Shown piece after piece: positions 59,338-64,000 of a DNA stretch of 64,000 bases. A model generated the notes under the pieces. The model searched no databases and was not told where the DNA came from. It worked only from the letters and a program-made list of their open reading frames with translations. The stretch's first letter is position 1. The number at the start of each line of letters is the position of its first letter. Source of the stretch: Rhytidiadelphus loreus (lineage: Eukaryota; Streptophyta; Bryopsida; Hypnales; Hylocomiaceae); assembly GCA_947034895.1 (NCBI GenBank), contig OX344763.1, positions 33,107,025 through 33,171,024 of the forward strand, in the 5' to 3' direction. Both the position numbers and the translations under genes were made by a program.

Positions 59338-59639
59338 AGGTAGGATGCTCTAAAAGCGACCCTTTAAGAGCTGATTGCATTTTGGAGGATGCTAACATTC
59401 ATGAAACAAATTTCAGTAAATTTTCATAAGAAGAAAAATGGAATTGGCATCCAACCCAAGTCGTTTCATATTTTTTGGATCTCTGTGGAATTAGTTATGA
59501 ATTTTTGAAGTTTGAAATGCAGTGGTTCTAAAAGCGACCCCCTTGTGAAATGTACGTCTTTGGTACATCGAAGAAAGCAGAATGTACCTCTGCAGCCAGA
59601 TCGCTTTTAGAGACGGGTCTGTTTTAGAGCCACCTACCT
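59338..59639 (+). mobile_element. MITE, AGGTAGG ends, TA target duplication
   Basis: Left AGGTAGGATGCTCTAAAAGC, right (reverse complement) AGGTAGGTGGCTCTAAAACA, flanked by TA (59336-59337, 59640-59641). 302 bp. The best preserved copy of the family in this window. Confidence 0.78.
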
Positions 59640-59844
59640 TACTTGAGAAGGAGCTTGCCTGCTGCTGCAGTTCTGGACTGGGTCACGAGCCAAAGCTGTC
59701 AGTCAAGGTGAATTTCTTTGGGGTTCTGGTTGGGGTACATTCATCCATGATATCAGTTCAGTTGATAGTTGGCAATGTTCATCCGAGTATGGACAACCCT
59801 CTTTTTTTTTAAAGTGGAATTTCACAACTCTTTTCAGCCCTTAA

Positions 59845-60200
59845 ACCCGTAAAGAACGAAGGGGTGACCTTGAAATCGTCCCTTTTCATTACCGTGTGAA
59901 TCATGGGCTTTAGAAATAGCAAAAGCACTTATTGGAAGTCAAACTATTGGAAAAGACCTCCCTCTTTTCACAACAAAATTCCAAAGATGAATAGTTGAAC
60001 TTTTGTCCTAATACAAGGATCCCTTGTCATCCATCGGACACCAAATGTCTTCCTCGACATTTAAGGGTTAAAGGACATAAGTGCAAAAATTCATCCTTGG
60101 AATTTTGTGTGAAGAATGGAAGTTTTGTTTAGTAGTTTGATCTCCTATGAATACTCTAGAGGATTTTTTAAGCAAATCATTCACACGGTATCCAAAAAGA
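59845..60200. repeat. Foldback repeat with TTAA at its edge
   Basis: 59893-59990 (gtgtgaatcatgggct ... ttcacaacaaaattccaa) is matched inverted by 60088-60200 (ttggaattttgtgtgaa ... aaatcattcacacgg). TTAA lies at 59841-59844 and 60068-60071. Its left arm also resembles 54010-54150. Confidence 0.5.
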
Positions 60201-60315
60201 TGATTTCCACAATAACCAGACTGATGTTCTAGGGTTATGATCCCAATAAAATCATTCATATTCCACAACAGTGAGTGTGCTTAGTTGCTACTATTGTTGA
60301 TTATCTATACCTTAA

Positions 60316-61220
60316 TCCCTTGAGTTCTTTGACTATGTTTTCACCAAAAATGCTCTAAAATTGCCATTTCTAGTACAAGTAACAACTTTTTTTAAAAACA
60401 TTCTTGCACACATTTAATTGTAGGATCTTGTGGTACAATGGTTTGAAAAGATGTAGTATTTTTTTTTAGAAATTTCTTCCATGTAGATTGCAAGGTATTA
60501 GCATTTGAAATAACAAAAATCTTTTTTTTGGCCTTGTGTAAAATTGGGTAGCTGCACTTCACAAGGTTGCATTCATATGAATGAAAAAATGTATAGAATG
60601 GTGGTGCTTCTTTGGATTCATTCTTCAAGTCAAGTTGGTTATTTGCTTGAAATTTTCCTGAACATTTGGAATTGTACAACATATAGGAAAAAAAATAGTA
60701 AGTAAAAAAAAGGAAAATGATTCAAAATTTACTAAATTGTTAAGAATTTAGTTATGGAATTAAAAAATCCCAATCCCAATGGTTGTAGTGTTGGAATAAA
60801 CAATCTACATCCTATGATTTTAGTTTTTTCAAAAGATATTGAAAATTGAGTAAAATAAAAGACTTTAAAGTTTATTTTAGAGTAAAATTCTATAACTACC
60901 CACAAACTAAAACCAAGACTAAAACTCTTCATAACTTTCATCTCATTGATCAAAATGGAATGATTCCAAATTTTCCATGTGTATACAAATCTAGAAAACC
61001 AATTTCAAATTTTTGTTTATGAAAAAAGTGATTTTAACAACTATGTATTATACAATAACTTTTGAACCATGTAGTCAAAAGTTATGAAAATTGTTGGGCC
61101 TTAAAGCTACTCCTCATCCCCATGTGTGAAAAATTCAAAGAAATAAAATTAAATCTCCATTCGTAGTGAGCTACTTCAAATTTCTATGTTGCCCCCAAAC
61201 ACAGCTTGGTCCTTCAGAGA
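60316..61220 (-). mobile_element. TTAA-flanked element, copy 4, inverted
   Basis: TTAA lies at 60312-60315 and 61221-61224. The right end (reverse complement) is TCTCTGAAGGACCAAG. Blocks such as cataactttcatctcattga then tcaaaatggaatga (60931-60964) match the reverse complement of copy 1. At 905 bp it is close to copy 1 (920 bp). The termini are diverged and no transposase is present. Confidence 0.45.
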
Positions 61221-61224
61221 TTAA

Positions 61225-63208
61225 ATGAGGTTGTTTGTTTTGATTATTATGATGAGACCGATCTCTAGAATTGTACGTCTCCCATTTGCATTCTTGGTAA
61301 CATTGGAAAGCCCTCAATGAGCAGGTGCATAGACTTTTGTTTCATAGTGTTTCGACTCACGGTAGAAAAAATATTGAAGTTTGAAGTGTTTATGAACCAA
61401 ATTTTTTCAAAACTACTTTTAATTTAATTTAATTATATTGTAGCAATAACATATGGCATGCTAGAGCAAACTTGTCAATCACTACACAAACAAAATTCAA
61501 ATCCTTCTCTACATAAATAAAGAGACTTGCATATTTTGAAGTTTGGCATGATTGTTAAGTGTCACGTTAAGATTCACCTTCAAAAAACATAATGCAAAAA
61601 GAGTCCTTCCTACAAATTTTATTGCAATTCAAAGGCAATGAAGCTGAAATGTAGTTAAAAAATTCCTCACAACCCTTTGCCGCACAATGTGCAATCATTG
61701 GGTGGTGATACAAAATTTTACTCCCATCACAATTGAATTGGTAGTTGAATTGTTCAGTAATTGGAACAGTTGTTATCCAGTTAGTTTTTTGGATTCGTGC
61801 GATAATTGGCAGGTGTTTACTCTTGATGATGGGTTGCACTTGACCTTAGCTATTAAAGGCCCTACTCAAAGATGAGCTTCAAATCAACTCCATTTCATGA
61901 AACCTGTGCTTCAGTGTTGGAAAGTCCGTGAAATGGATACACTAACTTATTTCCAATTGCAAACGGAGGTCCGAGTAAAAAGCTAAGCTTCTGTCAATCC
62001 CAAGCATCCTGGTCTAGCTTCAGCAGTCCAGCACCCAACCGTCCGCCCAACTCTGCTACTGCATGCTAAGCTTAGATTTTTTATTTTTTTAAAATTTGAC
62101 ACAAAGAAAGGATCCGACCCTTTACTGCGCGCTGCAAGAAGAAAAAATGGAAACATGCACCTGCAAGCAGCCTGGGCAGGTCAGTGATGAAGTTAGAGTA
62201 AGATACTCAGCTAAAGTCAGTGATATGCTAGCTAGCTATATAAGCTTAGATTCAATGCTGCATGATGAGTTCAATTCTCTTTTTACTTTTCGAAACTAGA
62301 TCCTAGCTCACGTAACACGACGTCGAACCATCGGTCGGTCCCACGATCGATCGATCGATGCGACCGAGCCTGTTCCGTCGATCAAGGTCCGTGTGCTCTA
62401 CGAGTCCTGATAAGCTAGTACGCTCGCTCGCTTTAATTTCCTCACTCTCATCAACTAGACTCCTGCACCGGGAATGGCATTCGCACAGTACGTGAAGCTT
62501 AACTTACTTACTGGTTGCTGCTCTGCTCGGATCGATGCATGCCAAGCTAGGCTTCGATCGATTCAGATTGCAGTGACCCCACACGGCATGCATGGGCCGG
62601 GTTGATATATAAGTTATCACAACGTACTGAATGGAGTGCGTCGATCACCCAACATGCACCTTGAAAGCAATTTCCGGATGTAGGGACCGAAGATCCCACT
62701 TGCTCTTAGTACCGGTAGTAGGGTCGGGGTACGTACTCCGTATATATTAAGTTTGGGGATAGAGAACACGTTGGTGGGGATGCTCTAACGTTTACAGACT
62801 GACTGTTTTCGCTTCTTCATATACCTGCTGTTAATTCACGCATCCGGCTCTGCTGTTTGGTGTTTGTCGACCTACATCGGAGGTTCGATTCTTCACCAAC
62901 ATTCAAAGTATTTTAGCAAACTGTTTGTAGGCAATCCCTGCAAGTCGTGGTAGGTATTTCAAAATATTGAATCAGTCAAAAAATGGAGATTTCGAATCTT
63001 TGATTGATAGCTGAGTGTTTCATATTGTTGTGGTTTGAAGATGATTACATAATACTCCCGATACTAGTTTTAAAACCATCTCTCTGAGAGGCATTTGGGT
63101 TCTGCTTGTATTGCAATTGCTTATGAAAATTGGTAACGCAAGATCCGGTAGATGAGAGCAACAATTGGTGCACACTGTCAAAAACATTGCTCATGTGGGA
63201 ACGCAACG
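61225..63208. other. Intergenic, no convincing gene
   Basis: 61250-61475 is member 3 of the 210-bp repeat. 62300-62760 is less AT-rich and holds (tcga)n at 62345-62360 and several gctagct / gatcgat palindromes. It could belong to a gene beyond the window, but no exon was recognised. Confidence 0.4.
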
Positions 63209-63210
63209 TA

Positions 63211-63741
63211 ACTTAGGTCTATTTCACACTATATTCTAAGTCCCATTGAATTCTCAAAATTTGATTGGTGGAGAGCTCAAAATTGAAATTTGGTGCTTTG
63301 TGCTACATCCCAAGTCCCAAATGTCTACATGGCAACACTTTAGAAGTTTTGGCACCAAAAGCGTGGGACTTGGAGGCCAAATTGTGTTTAGCCAAAATCG
63401 AAACCCAACTCGACCTTCTAAAAGTCCTAACATAGAAGGAAGAGAAAAATACCATATACGGCATCCTAGTATTGGGTTGAATTTTTTTCTAAATGTATCT
63501 AATGCAGATTTGATGCAAAAAGTGCCTCCAAAATGGATTTTTGACTTTGTGATCCATTCGGGGGGCACTTAATTACTATACAATATTATACAAGAGACAA
63601 GTTGGGACTTAGGCCTTCACACTATGTGTCCCAAGTTCCACATTTATTATTTTTTAATTAACCTTCTACAACCCAAGAAAATTGGGATTTGACTTTGGAC
63701 TTAGAAGGTTGGAGCTTGGGATGTAGTGTGAAATGCAAGTT
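63211..63741. mobile_element. TIR element with TA flanks
   Basis: Left ACTTAGGTCTATTTCACACT and right (reverse complement) ACTTGCATTTCACACTACAT, flanked by TA (63209-63210, 63742-63743). The interior is rich in gtcccaag/cttgggac units. Overlapping ORFs on both strands at 63246-63572 are a by-product of the symmetrical sequence. Confidence 0.55.
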
Positions 63742-64000
63742 AAAGTACCTTACCTTCTAAAGGATTGGGGTGTTTTCCACAAAAGTGTCTATAATTGATG
63801 CATTGAGCATAATTGAAATATAAAAACATTTTTCAAACTATTAATCATACAAATTTATACTAGACTTCCTTGGGAATTGAAACTATTGGTTAGGTATTTA
63901 TGTTATTTATTTGGATGTCTATTTTCAAAGATAATGGAAGTGTCTAACATACCCAAAAGCATCTTGCACTAAGAAGATGGTCCCCAAAGAGCAATTTATT

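Noticed and set aside
62340..62800. GC-richer region with GATC-rich repeats as a promoter
   Set aside because: No coding exon or clear core promoter follows within the window.
63246..63572. 108- and 104-codon ORFs on opposite strands
   Set aside because: Both lie inside an inverted-repeat element and mirror each other; no protein motif.

Overview
The window is nuclear DNA of a land plant. It has five spliced genes with GT-AG introns, plastid and lumen targeting sequences, a PPR protein, and AT-rich intergenic DNA full of small DNA transposons. Short introns (about 100-900 bp) and wide TE-rich spacers suggest a non-seed plant (bryophyte or lycophyte grade), but this is a guess: no species marker was seen.

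Layout. 1-1963 (+): 3' part of a gene resembling a beta-class DNA N4/N6-methyltransferase, with a degenerate catalytic motif and a missing SAM-loop segment. 1964-5314: intergenic, with a TTAA-flanked element and a TA-flanked MITE. 5315-11979 (-): 12-exon, 1220-aa PPR protein with a degenerate SMR-like C-terminus. 11980-14924: spacer with a 156-bp MITE. 14925-19268 (+): HCF136, 9 exons, 427 aa. 19269-30771: TE-rich spacer holding MITEs, a TTAA element, a near-perfect 91-bp palindrome, an 80-bp tandem repeat, and a nest of two CACTA elements inside an older inverted-repeat pair. 30772-36615 (+): SUD1/CER9 (Doa10/MARCH6-type ER ubiquitin ligase), 10 exons, 1197 aa. 38009-41594 (-): SAL1 3'(2'),5'-bisphosphate nucleotidase, 8 exons, 354 aa, with a possible N-terminal extension to 41720. 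41721-47066: AT-rich spacer. 47067-51151 (-): ERD4-like OSCA channel, 8 exons, 734 aa. 51152-64000: no convincing gene; MITEs, TTAA elements and foldback repeats.

The exon chains of the PPR, HCF136, SUD1, SAL1 and OSCA genes were built by hand from reading frame, splice-site consensus and remembered family sequence. Each gives a length divisible by three and close to the expected family length where one is known. Nothing suggests the genes act as a unit. By family, HCF136 serves photosystem II assembly, SAL1 serves PAP turnover and organelle stress signalling, the PPR protein probably serves plastid RNA, SUD1 serves ER-associated degradation, and OSCA serves osmotic calcium signalling.

The most unusual material is a family of elements bounded by TTAA and C-rich termini (piggyBac-like architecture), a tandem repeat in SAL1 intron 1 that reiterates the end of exon 1 with its splice donor, and the degenerate methyltransferase-like gene.
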